Assembly: GCA_023462275.1 (NCBI GenBank)
Contig: JAEWYD010000317.1
Span: forward strand, 1 to 8,265
Reading direction: 5' to 3'
Origin: Actinomycetes bacterium
GTDB taxonomy: Bacteria; Actinomycetota; Actinomycetes; Actinomycetales; Cellulomonadaceae
Length of the DNA: 8,265 nucleotides
The first letter of the stretch is position 1; each line of letters begins with the position of its first letter. Positions 1-5,890 of this stretch are shown here, piece by piece. The position numbers and the translations under genes are program-made. A model generated the notes under the pieces. It did not search any database and had not been told where the DNA came from. It saw only the letters and a program-made list of their open reading frames with translations.

Positions 1-23
1 CCCCCGCGACGCCCCCCGCGACC

Positions 24-1151
24 GTGTCCCCCCGCCGGCCGCTCCTGCGGCGCCGCGGCGTCCAGGTCGTCGTCGGCGCGGTCGCCCTCGCCCTGGTCGG
101 CGGCTCGGTCGCCGTGGCCCGCGCGCACAAGACCGTCACGCTGGACGTCGACGGGCGCGTGACGCACGTGTCGACGTTCTCGGGCAGCGTCGCCGGCCTC
201 CTGGAGGAGGCGGACGTGGTCGTCGGGGCGCGGGACGTCGTCGCGCCGGACGCGGCCGCCGCCCTGCACAGCGGCGACGACGTCGTCGTGCGGCACGGGC
301 ACCAGGTGCGCGTGCTGGCCGACGGCCAGGAGCGGACCGTCTGGACCACCGCCCTCGACGCCAGCGAGGCGCTCACGGCCCTCGCGGCGCGCGACGGCGA
401 CGTGCGACTCGTGGCGTCCCGCTCGGGCGGGGCACGTCCCGCCCTGGCCATCGGGCTGGGCCGCGGGCCGGTCGACGTCCAGGTGGACGGCACGACCCTG
501 CACTCGACGGGCGCCCGGGACCTCGACGCCCTCTTCGGCGACCTCGACGTGACGGTCGGGGCCCTCGACCGGGTGCACGTGGTCCGCGCCGAGAACGGCC
601 GGCTCACCGTCGTCGTGCAGCGCGTCGTCGTGCACGAGGAGGCCGTGACGAGCGCGATCCCGTTCGAGACCACCGTCGAGAAGACCGCTGACCTCTACCA
701 GGGCACCACGAAGACGGCCACCGCCGGTGCGCCCGGCGAGCTCGCCGTCCGGTACCGCGTCACGTACGTTGACGGCGCCGAGGAGTCGCGCGTCGAGCTG
801 CGCCGCGACGTCACGCGCCAGCCGGTCACCGCCGTCGTGCGCGAGGGCACCAAGCCGCGCCCCGCGCGTCCCGCGCCCAGCGCCGCGGCTGCCGCCCCGG
901 TCGACCTCGGCGGCGACGTCTGGGGTGCCCTGGCGCGGTGCGAGTCGGGTGGGAACCCGGCCGCCGTCTCCAGCAACGGCAAGTACTACGGGCTCTTCCA
1001 GTTCTCCGTCGGGACGTGGCAGGCGATGGGCGGCAGCGGTCTGCCGTCCGAGGCGTCGGCCGCCGAGCAGCTGCAGCGCGCCCAGGCGCTCCAGGCGCGG
1101 TCCGGGTGGGGCCAGTGGCCCGCCTGCGCCGCCAAGCTGGGGCTGCTCTGA
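24..1151 (+). CDS. rpfB: Resuscitation-promoting factor, RpfB type (DUF348-G5-transglycosylase-like)
   Basis: This is a secreted or membrane-anchored peptidoglycan-cleaving protein that in actinobacteria promotes regrowth from dormancy and takes part in cell-wall remodelling. Visible parts: a basic N-terminus (several Arg at residues 4-11), a hydrophobic segment at about 13-34 (signal anchor), and three DUF348-like repeats starting near residues 36, 94 and 150, each opening with a V-x-V-D/A-D-G type strand. A G5 domain spans about 200-277, followed by an Ala/Pro/Arg linker at about 278-296. The C-terminal Rpf lysozyme-like domain spans about 297-375, with the motif WGALARCESGGNP. Glu307 is the expected catalytic residue, and Cys306 and Cys368 can form the family's disulfide. 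The GTG at 24 has no visible ribosome binding site, and the frame stays open to the window edge, so the true start may lie upstream with a longer cytoplasmic tail. rsmA follows after 25 bases. The family call is firm; the start is not. Confidence 0.93.
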   Translation: MSPRRPLLRRRGVQVVVGAVALALVGGSVAVARAHKTVTLDVDGRVTHVSTFSGSVAGLLEEADVVVGARDVVAPDAAAALHSGDDVVVRHGHQVRVLADGQERTVWTTALDASEALTALAARDGDVRLVASRSGGARPALAIGLGRGPVDVQVDGTTLHSTGARDLDALFGDLDVTVGALDRVHVVRAENGRLTVVVQRVVVHEEAVTSAIPFETTVEKTADLYQGTTKTATAGAPGELAVRYRVTYVDGAEESRVELRRDVTRQPVTAVVREGTKPRPARPAPSAAAAAPVDLGGDVWGALARCESGGNPAAVSSNGKYYGLFQFSVGTWQAMGGSGLPSEASAAEQLQRAQALQARSGWGQWPACAAKLGLL

Positions 1152-1163
1152 CGCAGGAGCGAA

Positions 1164-1169
1164 TACCCT
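1164..1169 (+). promoter_or_regulatory. Candidate -10 element for leaderless rsmA transcript
   Basis: The hexamer TACCCT fits the actinobacterial TAnnnT -10 pattern. Seven bases separate it from the rsmA ATG, so transcription would start at or one base before the A of that ATG, giving a leaderless mRNA, which is common in this phylum. The only Shine-Dalgarno-like AGGAG (1155-1159) lies 17 bases before the ATG, too far for normal use. I see no good -35 box. rsmA may also be read through from rpfB. Confidence 0.4.
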
Positions 1170-1176
1170 GACTGGC

Positions 1177-2028
1177 ATGACCGACGACGCCCTGCTGGGC
1201 CCGGCGCAGGTCCGGGACCTGGCGGGGCGTCTCGGCGTCCGCCCCACGAAGGCCCGCGGGCAGAACTTCGTGGTGGACGCCGGCACCATCCGGCGCATCG
1301 TGCGCGTGGCGGAGGTCCGCGCCGGCGAGCACGTCGTCGAGGTGGGGCCCGGCCTCGGCTCCCTCACCCTCGGGCTGCTCGAGGCGGGCGCCCGCGTGAC
1401 CGCCGTCGAGATCGACCCGCTGCTCGCGCGGGCCCTGCCCGCGACGGTCGCGGCCGTGGCGCCGGACGCGGCCGATCGCCTCACCGTGCTGACCCAGGAC
1501 GCGCTCGACGTGACCGCGCTGCCCGGGGAGCCGACGGCGCTCGTCGCGAACCTGCCGTACAACGTCGCCGTGCCGGTGCTCCTCACCTTCCTCGCGCGGT
1601 TCGCCTCGCTCGAGCGCTCGCTCGTCATGGTGCAGGCGGAGGTCGCCGACCGGCTGGCCGCGCCGCCCGGCAGCCGCACCTACGGCATCCCGTCGGCGAA
1701 GGCCGCCTGGTACGCGGACGTGCGCCGGGCCGGGAACGTGGGCCGCGCGGTGTTCTGGCCCGTGCCGCGCGTCGACTCCGCGCTCGTGTCGCTGAGGCGC
1801 CGCGAGCCCCCGACCACGACGGCGACCCGCGAGCAGGTGTTCGCCGTCGTCGACGCCGCTTTCGCGCAGCGGCGCAAGACCCTGCGCGCGGCGCTGTCCG
1901 GGCTGGCCGGCTCGGGCGCCGCCGCGGAGGAGGCCATCGTCGCGGCCGGTGTGGACCCCACGGCCCGCGGCGAGGTGCTCGCCGTCGCGGACTTCGCCCG
2001 GATCGCCGAGCAGCTGGGAGCGGCATGA
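1177..2028 (+). CDS. rsmA: 16S rRNA (adenine1518-N6/adenine1519-N6)-dimethyltransferase RsmA (KsgA)
   Basis: RsmA uses S-adenosylmethionine to dimethylate two adjacent adenines in the 3' hairpin of 16S rRNA, late in small-subunit assembly; loss gives kasugamycin resistance. The 283-residue protein has the usual family length. Visible motifs: GQNF (28-31), the SAM-binding motif I with VEVGPGLG (54-61), the acidic VEID (77-80) that contacts the SAM ribose, the catalytic NLPYNV (125-130), and the C-terminal FAQRRKTLR (229-237). The frame is open far upstream, into the rpfB region, but homology begins just after the ATG at 1177, so that start is chosen. The stop overlaps the ispE start (ATGA), which implies translational coupling. 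rpfB-ksgA-ispE is a known actinobacterial gene order. Confidence 0.96.
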   Translation: MTDDALLGPAQVRDLAGRLGVRPTKARGQNFVVDAGTIRRIVRVAEVRAGEHVVEVGPGLGSLTLGLLEAGARVTAVEIDPLLARALPATVAAVAPDAADRLTVLTQDALDVTALPGEPTALVANLPYNVAVPVLLTFLARFASLERSLVMVQAEVADRLAAPPGSRTYGIPSAKAAWYADVRRAGNVGRAVFWPVPRVDSALVSLRRREPPTTTATREQVFAVVDAAFAQRRKTLRAALSGLAGSGAAAEEAIVAAGVDPTARGEVLAVADFARIAEQLGAA

Positions 2029-2930
2029 GGTCGGTCAGGGTCCGTGCGCCGGGCAAGGTGAACCTGTCGCTCGCCGTCGGGCGACGGCAGGACGATGGCT
2101 ACCACCCGCTCGCCACGGTCTTCCAGGCGGTGTCCCTGCACGAGGACGTCGTCGCCGAGGACGCCGAGGGCTGGACCGTCGAGGTCACCGGGCCGCAGGC
2201 CGAGCTGGTGCCGACCGACGGCGAGAACCTGGCCCTGCGGGCGGCCCGAGCGCTCGCGGACGCCGTCGGCGTGACCGGCGGGGTCCACCTGCGGATCACG
2301 AAGTCCGTCCCCGTGGCCGGGGGCATGGCCGGCGGCTCGGCCGACGCCGCGGCCGCGCTGCTCGCGTGCGACGCCCTCTGGGGGACCGGGCTGAGCCGGA
2401 CCGAGCTCGCCGAGCTGGCGGCGGGGCTGGGGTCCGACGTCCCCTTCGCCCTGCAGGGGCAGACCGCCGTCGGCCGCGGCCGCGGGCACCTGCTGAGCCC
2501 CGTCCTGGCCCGCGGCGAGTACCACTGGACGTTCGCCCTGCGCACCTCGGGGCTCTCGACGGCGCGCGTCTACGGGATGTTCGACGACGTCGTCGGCGCG
2601 ATGGCGCCCGAGGCGCCGGACGTCGACGCCGCCCTGCTGCGGGCACTGCGCGCCGGGGACGCCGAGGCGCTCGGCGCCGCGCTGACGAACGACCTGCAGG
2701 TCGCGGCGCTCGAGCTCGCCCCGGAGCTGGCGGAGACGCTCGCGGTCGCCGAGGACGCCGGGGCCCTCGGCGTCGTGGTCAGCGGATCCGGCCCCACCGT
2801 CGCCGCCCTGGCGGCGGACCGTCGGCACGCCCAGCTCATCGGGCGGGCCCTCATGGACGCGGGCGTGGCCGACGGCGTCGCGCACGCGACGGGCCCGGTG
2901 CCCGGCGCGCGGGTGATCACCGAGGACTGA
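2025..2930 (+). CDS. ispE: 4-diphosphocytidyl-2-C-methyl-D-erythritol kinase IspE
   Basis: IspE phosphorylates the 2-hydroxyl of CDP-methylerythritol with ATP, the fourth step of the MEP pathway to isoprenoids (needed for the undecaprenyl/decaprenyl carrier, quinones and carotenoids). It is a cytosolic GHMP kinase; 301 residues is normal. Visible motifs: PGKVNL near the N-terminus with Lys11, GYHPL (25-29), the ATP-binding glycine loop VAGGMAGGSADAA (about 97-109), GSDVPF (136-141) with the likely catalytic Asp138, and the C-terminal GHMP motif SGSGPT (253-258). The ATG at 2025 overlaps the rsmA stop, and GGGAG at 2016-2020 lies four bases upstream. The gene ends 13 bases from the convergent MarR gene, leaving no room for a separate terminator between them. 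Confidence 0.96.
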   Translation: MRSVRVRAPGKVNLSLAVGRRQDDGYHPLATVFQAVSLHEDVVAEDAEGWTVEVTGPQAELVPTDGENLALRAARALADAVGVTGGVHLRITKSVPVAGGMAGGSADAAAALLACDALWGTGLSRTELAELAAGLGSDVPFALQGQTAVGRGRGHLLSPVLARGEYHWTFALRTSGLSTARVYGMFDDVVGAMAPEAPDVDAALLRALRAGDAEALGAALTNDLQVAALELAPELAETLAVAEDAGALGVVVSGSGPTVAALAADRRHAQLIGRALMDAGVADGVAHATGPVPGARVITED

Positions 2931-2943
2931 CCAGGGCGCCCGC

Positions 2944-3438
2944 TCAGCTCTCGGCGTCGAAAGGGGCGACCAGCACGCGCAGCAGGTCCGCGAGCTTGGC
3001 CTGGTCGTCCGGGGTGAGGTCGGCGAGCAGCCGCTCCTCGATGTGCAGCAGGTCCGCGAAGGCGGCGTCGACGTGGGTGAGACCGCTCGGCGTCAGGCGG
3101 ACGAGCACGCCGCGCCGGTCACCCGGGGCCGGCAGGCGCTCGACGAGGCCGTGCGCGACGAGGCGGTCGATGCGGTTCGTCATCGTCCCGCTCGTCACGA
3201 GGGTCTGCGTGACCAGGGCGCCGGGAGAGAGCTGGTACGGCTCGCCCGCGCGCCGCAGTGCGGAGAGCACGTCGAACTCCCAGACCTCGAGCTTGTGGCG
3301 CGCGAACGCGCTGCGCCGGTAGCCGTCGAGGTGCCGCGCGAGCCGGGTCACGCGCGACAGGATCGCGAGCGGCCGCACGTCCAGGTCCGGGCGCTCGCGC
3401 TCCCAGGCCTCGATGATGCGGTCGACCTCGTCGATCAC
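2944..3438 (-). CDS. MarR-family winged-helix transcriptional regulator
   Basis: This 164-residue protein has the size and layout of a MarR repressor or activator, a dimeric DNA-binding protein usually responding to small phenolic or antibiotic-like ligands. Visible parts: N-terminal dimerization helices (about 1-45), the motif LEVWEFDVLSALRRAG (50-65), a recognition region around LVTSGTMTNRIDRLVAHGLV (80-99), a wing with DRRGVLVRLT (107-116), then C-terminal dimerization helices. The GTG start at 3438 overlaps the TetR stop as GTGA, and a strong GGGGAGGA lies upstream inside the TetR gene, so the two are probably coupled in one operon. No obvious structural target gene sits beside it, so its regulon and ligand cannot be inferred. 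The family is certain; the function is unknown. Confidence 0.92.
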   Translation of the reverse strand: MIDEVDRIIEAWERERPDLDVRPLAILSRVTRLARHLDGYRRSAFARHKLEVWEFDVLSALRRAGEPYQLSPGALVTQTLVTSGTMTNRIDRLVAHGLVERLPAPGDRRGVLVRLTPSGLTHVDAAFADLLHIEERLLADLTPDDQAKLADLLRVLVAPFDAES

Positions 3439-4073
3439 GCGTCCTCCCCGCGCAGCTGGGGCCTGCGCTCCAGGCCCACCAGGCCGTTCCAGGCGAGGTT
3501 GACCAGGTGCGCGGCGACGTCGGTCTTCTTGGGGTTGCGCGCGTCCAGCCAGTACTGGCCCGTGAGGGCGACCATGCCGACGAGCATCTGGGCGTAGATG
3601 GGCGCGGTGCGCGGGTCCAGCCGGCGCTTCGTGAACTGCTCGGCGAGCAGGTGCTCCACCTGCATCGCGACGTCGCCGATGAGGCTCGAGAACGTGCCGG
3701 TCGACTGCGCGACGGGGGAGTCGCGCACCAGGATGCGGAAGCCGTCCGTGGACGACTCGATGTAGTCCAGGAGCGCCAGGGCGGTCCGCTCGACGAGCAC
3801 CTTCGGGTGGCCGCCCTTGTCCAGGGCCCCGATCAGGGCGCCGGTCAGCGCCTGGATCTCGCGGTCGACGACGACGGCGTAGATGCCCTCCTTGCCGCCG
3901 AAGTGCTCGTACACGACCGGCTTGGACACCTGCGCCCGGGCGGCGATCTCCTCGACCGACGTGCCCTCGAAGCCCTTCTCGGCGAAGATCTGGCGCGAGA
4001 CGTCGAGCAGCTGCTCCCGCCGCTGGCTCGCGGTCATCCGGGCGCGCGCGGGACGCTTCGCGGCGGTGGTCAC
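3435..4073 (-). CDS. TetR-family transcriptional regulator (Rv1019-like position)
   Basis: This 212-residue regulator has a classic TetR N-terminal helix-turn-helix: RREQLLDVSRQIFAEKG (18-34), TSVEEIAARAQVSKPVVYEHF (38-58) and GGKEGIY (59-65). The C-terminal ligand domain is variable, as usual. The frame is open further upstream to 4211, but that extension is antisense to tRNA-Gln and is Pro/Arg-rich, so it is rejected. GTG at 4073 is preferred because a -10-like CATGAT ends six bases before it (leaderless); GTG at 4079 and ATG at 4037 are alternatives. The gene is divergent from tRNA-Gln/glmU, as recalled for Rv1019 of M. tuberculosis, which supports shared ancestry. It is followed by the overlapping MarR gene. 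Likely autoregulation is suggested by the inverted repeat at its promoter. Target genes are unknown. Confidence 0.9.
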   Translation of the reverse strand: MTTAAKRPARARMTASQRREQLLDVSRQIFAEKGFEGTSVEEIAARAQVSKPVVYEHFGGKEGIYAVVVDREIQALTGALIGALDKGGHPKVLVERTALALLDYIESSTDGFRILVRDSPVAQSTGTFSSLIGDVAMQVEHLLAEQFTKRRLDPRTAPIYAQMLVGMVALTGQYWLDARNPKKTDVAAHLVNLAWNGLVGLERRPQLRGEDA

Positions 4074-4079
4074 CCGCAC

Positions 4080-4085
4080 ATCATG
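4080..4085 (-). promoter_or_regulatory. Candidate -10 element of the TetR-MarR operon (leaderless)
   Basis: On the minus strand CATGAT (one base off TATGAT) ends exactly six bases before the GTG at 4073. Transcription starting there would give a leaderless mRNA. No good ribosome binding site precedes the GTG, consistent with this reading. No clear -35 box is seen 16-18 bases upstream, so the call is moderate. Confidence 0.4.
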
Positions 4086-4099
4086 CCGTGCCGGACGGC
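4085..4099. promoter_or_regulatory. 15-bp inverted repeat, possible TetR operator
   Basis: GCCGT-GCCGG-ACGGC has perfect 5-bp arms around a 5-bp centre. It touches the candidate -10 of the TetR gene, where an autorepressor would be expected to bind, and its size resembles TetR-family operators. In such GC-rich DNA a short repeat like this can arise by chance, so confidence is low. Confidence 0.3.
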
Positions 4100-4145
4100 G
4101 CGAACGGGCTGGCAGACTGGGGCGGCGTCGTGGCCGCCCGCGCGG

Positions 4146-4157
4146 CGGGCCGGCCCG
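4146..4157. repeat. 12-bp perfect palindrome upstream of tRNA-Gln
   Basis: CGGGCCGGCCCG is a perfect palindrome 30 bases before the tRNA, in the divergent intergenic region where the tRNA/glmU promoter should lie. It could be an operator site or merely a GC-rich coincidence. I could not find a convincing -35/-10 pair for the tRNA here. Confidence 0.3.
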
Positions 4158-4187
4158 TGCGGTCCCGGCAGGGGTCGACGACGCCGA

Positions 4188-4259
4188 TCCGCCCTGGTGT
4201 AACGGCAGCACGCAGGCCTTTGGAGCCTTGCGGTCCAGGTTCGAATCCTGGGGGCGGAA
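4188..4259 (+). tRNA. tRNA-Gln (anticodon UUG)
   Basis: The cloverleaf was folded by hand. Acceptor TCCGCCC (4188-4194) pairs fully with GGGCGGA (4252-4258); the discriminator is A4259. D stem GTGT/GCAC is 4197-4200 with 4208-4211. Anticodon TTG is at 4220-4222 in loop CTTTGGA. T stem CCAGG/CCTGG (4235-4239/4247-4251) encloses the canonical loop TTCGAAT. The first pair is U1:A72, typical of tRNA-Gln. CCA is not encoded. The anticodon stem has a C-U mismatch at its first pair (4213/4229). It decodes CAA and, with wobble, CAG. Its place just upstream of glmU, with a divergent TetR gene, matches the arrangement known in mycobacteria. Confidence 0.95.
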
Positions 4260-4314
4260 CGCACTGCGCCGCTCCCCGTCGAGCGGGCCGGTCCGGAGCG
4301 CCTCGCCCCGACGG

Positions 4315-4320
4315 TAGAGT
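4315..4320 (+). promoter_or_regulatory. Candidate -10 element for glmU
   Basis: TAGAGT in the context CGGTAGAGTGG fits the actinobacterial TAnnnT -10 pattern. Transcription would start near 4327 and give a leader of about 60 bases before the TTG of glmU. The region 16-18 bases upstream has no recognisable -35. glmU may also be transcribed through from the tRNA gene. Confidence 0.4.
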
Positions 4321-4338
4321 GGCGCACGCGCTCCACGT

Positions 4339-4359
4339 CGACGCCGCAGGACGGCGTCG
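4339..4359 (+). promoter_or_regulatory. Perfect 8-bp hairpin in the glmU leader
   Basis: CGACGCCG (4339-4346) and CGGCGTCG (4352-4359) form a perfect 8-bp stem closing the pentaloop CAGGA. It lies between the candidate glmU promoter and its ribosome binding site, and leaves that site (4376-4380) unpaired. There is no U-tract, so it is not a standard intrinsic terminator. It could affect mRNA stability or expression. No known riboswitch class is recognised. Confidence 0.45.
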
Positions 4360-4375
4360 GCTCAGCTGATCCGAC

Positions 4376-4380
4376 GGGAG
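4376..4380 (+). promoter_or_regulatory. Ribosome binding site deciding the TTG start of glmU
   Basis: GGGAG with a 6-base spacer fixes the start at TTG 4387. No ATG or GTG lies in frame near the point where GlmU homology begins, so the rare TTG initiator is the best-supported start. Confidence 0.75.
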
Positions 4381-4386
4381 TACGCC

Positions 4387-5883
4387 TTGACCTCTGCCCG
4401 CCCCGCCGCCGTTGTCGTCCTCGCCGCGGGTGAGGGCACGCGGATGCGGTCCGCGATCCCCAAGGTCCTCCACCCGATCGGCGGGCGTTCCCTGGTCGGT
4501 CACGCGCTGGCGGCCGCCGCGGACCTCGACCCCCACCGCGTCGTCGTCGTCGTGCGCCACGAGCGGGACCAGGTGGCGGCCCACGTGGCCGAGCTCGCGC
4601 CCACCGCCCTCGTGGCGGACCAGGACGAGATCCCCGGGACCGGGCGGGCCGTGCGCTGTGCGCTCGAGGCGCTCGACGCCGCCGGTGACGGGGACCTCGA
4701 GGGTGCCGTGGTCGTCACCGCGGGGGACATCCCGCTGCTCGACGGCGGGACCCTGACGCAGCTCCTCGCCGCGCACGTCGCCGACGGCAACGCCGTCACC
4801 ATCCTCACGACGCTCGTGGACAACCCGCGGGGCTACGGCCGGATCGTCCGCGACCCCGGGACCGGGCAGGTCGCGCGGATCGTCGAGCACAAGGACGCGG
4901 ACCCCGCGGAGCTCGAGATCCACGAGATCAACTCCTCGGTGTACGTCTTCGACGCCGCAGTCCTGCGCGGGGCCCTCGGGCGCCTCGGCCGGGACAACGC
5001 CCAGCACGAGGTCTACCTGACCGACGTCGTGGCGATCGCGCGGTCCGAGGGCGGTGCCGTGCGGGCCGTGCTGGTGGACGACCCGATGGTCGTCTCCGGG
5101 ATCAACGACCGCGTCCAGCTGGCCGCGATGCGCGCCGAGCTCAACCGGCGGGTGGTGACGGACTGGATGCTCGCGGGCGTCACGGTGGTCGACCCCGCCA
5201 CGACCTGGGTGGACGTCGACGTCGAGCTCGCGCGCGACGTCACGCTGCTCCCCGGGACGCAGCTGCACGGCGCGACGGTCGTCGAGGAGGGCGCCACCGT
5301 CGGCCCGGACACCACCCTGACCGACGTCGTCGTCGGGCCGGGTGCCCAGGTGGTGCGCAGCCACGGCTCCGGGGCGCGCATCGGTGCCGGTGCCGTCGTC
5401 GGACCCTTCTCGTACCTGCGGCCGGGCACCGAGCTCGGCGCGGACGGGAAGATCGGCGCCTTCGTGGAGACCAAGAACGCCCGCATCGGCGACCACGCCA
5501 AGGTGCCGCACCTGTCCTACGTCGGCGACGCGACGGTCGGGGACCACTCGAACGTCGGCGCGGGCACGATCTTCGCCAACTACGACGGCGTCGCGAAGCA
5601 CCGGTCGACGGTCGGCTCGCACGTGCGCATCGGCTCGGACAACGTGCTGGTCGCACCGGTGGTCATCGGCGACGGCGCTTACACGGGCGCCGGCTCGGTG
5701 ATCCGGCGCGACGTGCCGCCGGGGGCGCTCGGCGTGAGCGGCTCGCCGCAGCGAGCGGTGGAGCGTTGGGTGCTCCTGCGCCGGCCTGGCACCGGGTCCG
5801 CGGAGGCGGCGACGACGGCACTCGGATCCGACGAGGGATCCCGGGCCGACACGGCGGCGAAGCCGTCGCACGAGGAAGGGTGA
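4387..5883 (+). CDS. glmU: Bifunctional UDP-GlcNAc pyrophosphorylase / glucosamine-1-phosphate acetyltransferase GlmU
   Basis: GlmU acetylates glucosamine-1-phosphate with acetyl-CoA (C-terminal domain) and then transfers UMP from UTP (N-terminal domain), giving UDP-GlcNAc for peptidoglycan and other glycans. The N-terminal domain shows LAAGEGTRMRSAIPKVLH (12-29), GTGRA, GDIPLL with Asp114 as likely metal ligand, and NSSVYVFD (182-189). The C-terminal left-handed beta-helix shows hexapeptide repeats and KVPHLSYVGD, whose His375 is the expected catalytic base, followed by NYDG. The 498-residue length is at the long end because of a low-complexity acidic/Ala/Ser tail of about 30 residues, as also seen in mycobacterial GlmU. 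The start is TTG. prs follows after seven bases, so both are probably one transcript. Confidence 0.97.
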   Translation: MTSARPAAVVVLAAGEGTRMRSAIPKVLHPIGGRSLVGHALAAAADLDPHRVVVVVRHERDQVAAHVAELAPTALVADQDEIPGTGRAVRCALEALDAAGDGDLEGAVVVTAGDIPLLDGGTLTQLLAAHVADGNAVTILTTLVDNPRGYGRIVRDPGTGQVARIVEHKDADPAELEIHEINSSVYVFDAAVLRGALGRLGRDNAQHEVYLTDVVAIARSEGGAVRAVLVDDPMVVSGINDRVQLAAMRAELNRRVVTDWMLAGVTVVDPATTWVDVDVELARDVTLLPGTQLHGATVVEEGATVGPDTTLTDVVVGPGAQVVRSHGSGARIGAGAVVGPFSYLRPGTELGADGKIGAFVETKNARIGDHAKVPHLSYVGDATVGDHSNVGAGTIFANYDGVAKHRSTVGSHVRIGSDNVLVAPVVIGDGAYTGAGSVIRRDVPPGALGVSGSPQRAVERWVLLRRPGTGSAEAATTALGSDEGSRADTAAKPSHEEG

Positions 5884-5890
5884 CACCGCG

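Noticed and set aside
727..1176. 150-codon N-terminal extension of the rsmA frame
   Set aside because: It overlaps the G5 and Rpf domains of rpfB in another frame and is Arg/Pro/Ser-rich; RsmA homology begins after the ATG at 1177.
1680..2885. 401-codon open frame on the minus strand across rsmA/ispE
   Set aside because: Antisense to two well-supported genes with intact motifs; no family resemblance.
4074..4211. 46-residue N-terminal extension of the TetR gene
   Set aside because: It would be antisense to part of tRNA-Gln, is low-complexity, and has no family homology.
4321..4386. glmS-type ribozyme or known riboswitch in the glmU leader
   Set aside because: The leader is only about 60 bases with a single short hairpin; none of the conserved cores is visible.
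4537..4554. GTC triplet run in glmU as a slippage or phase-variation tract
   Set aside because: It encodes a normal Val-rich beta strand of the nucleotidyltransferase fold, and a triplet change would not shift the frame.
5823..5842. Two GGATCC sites close together in the glmU tail
   Set aside because: They lie in the low-complexity C-terminal coding tail; nothing suggests a mobile or engineered junction.
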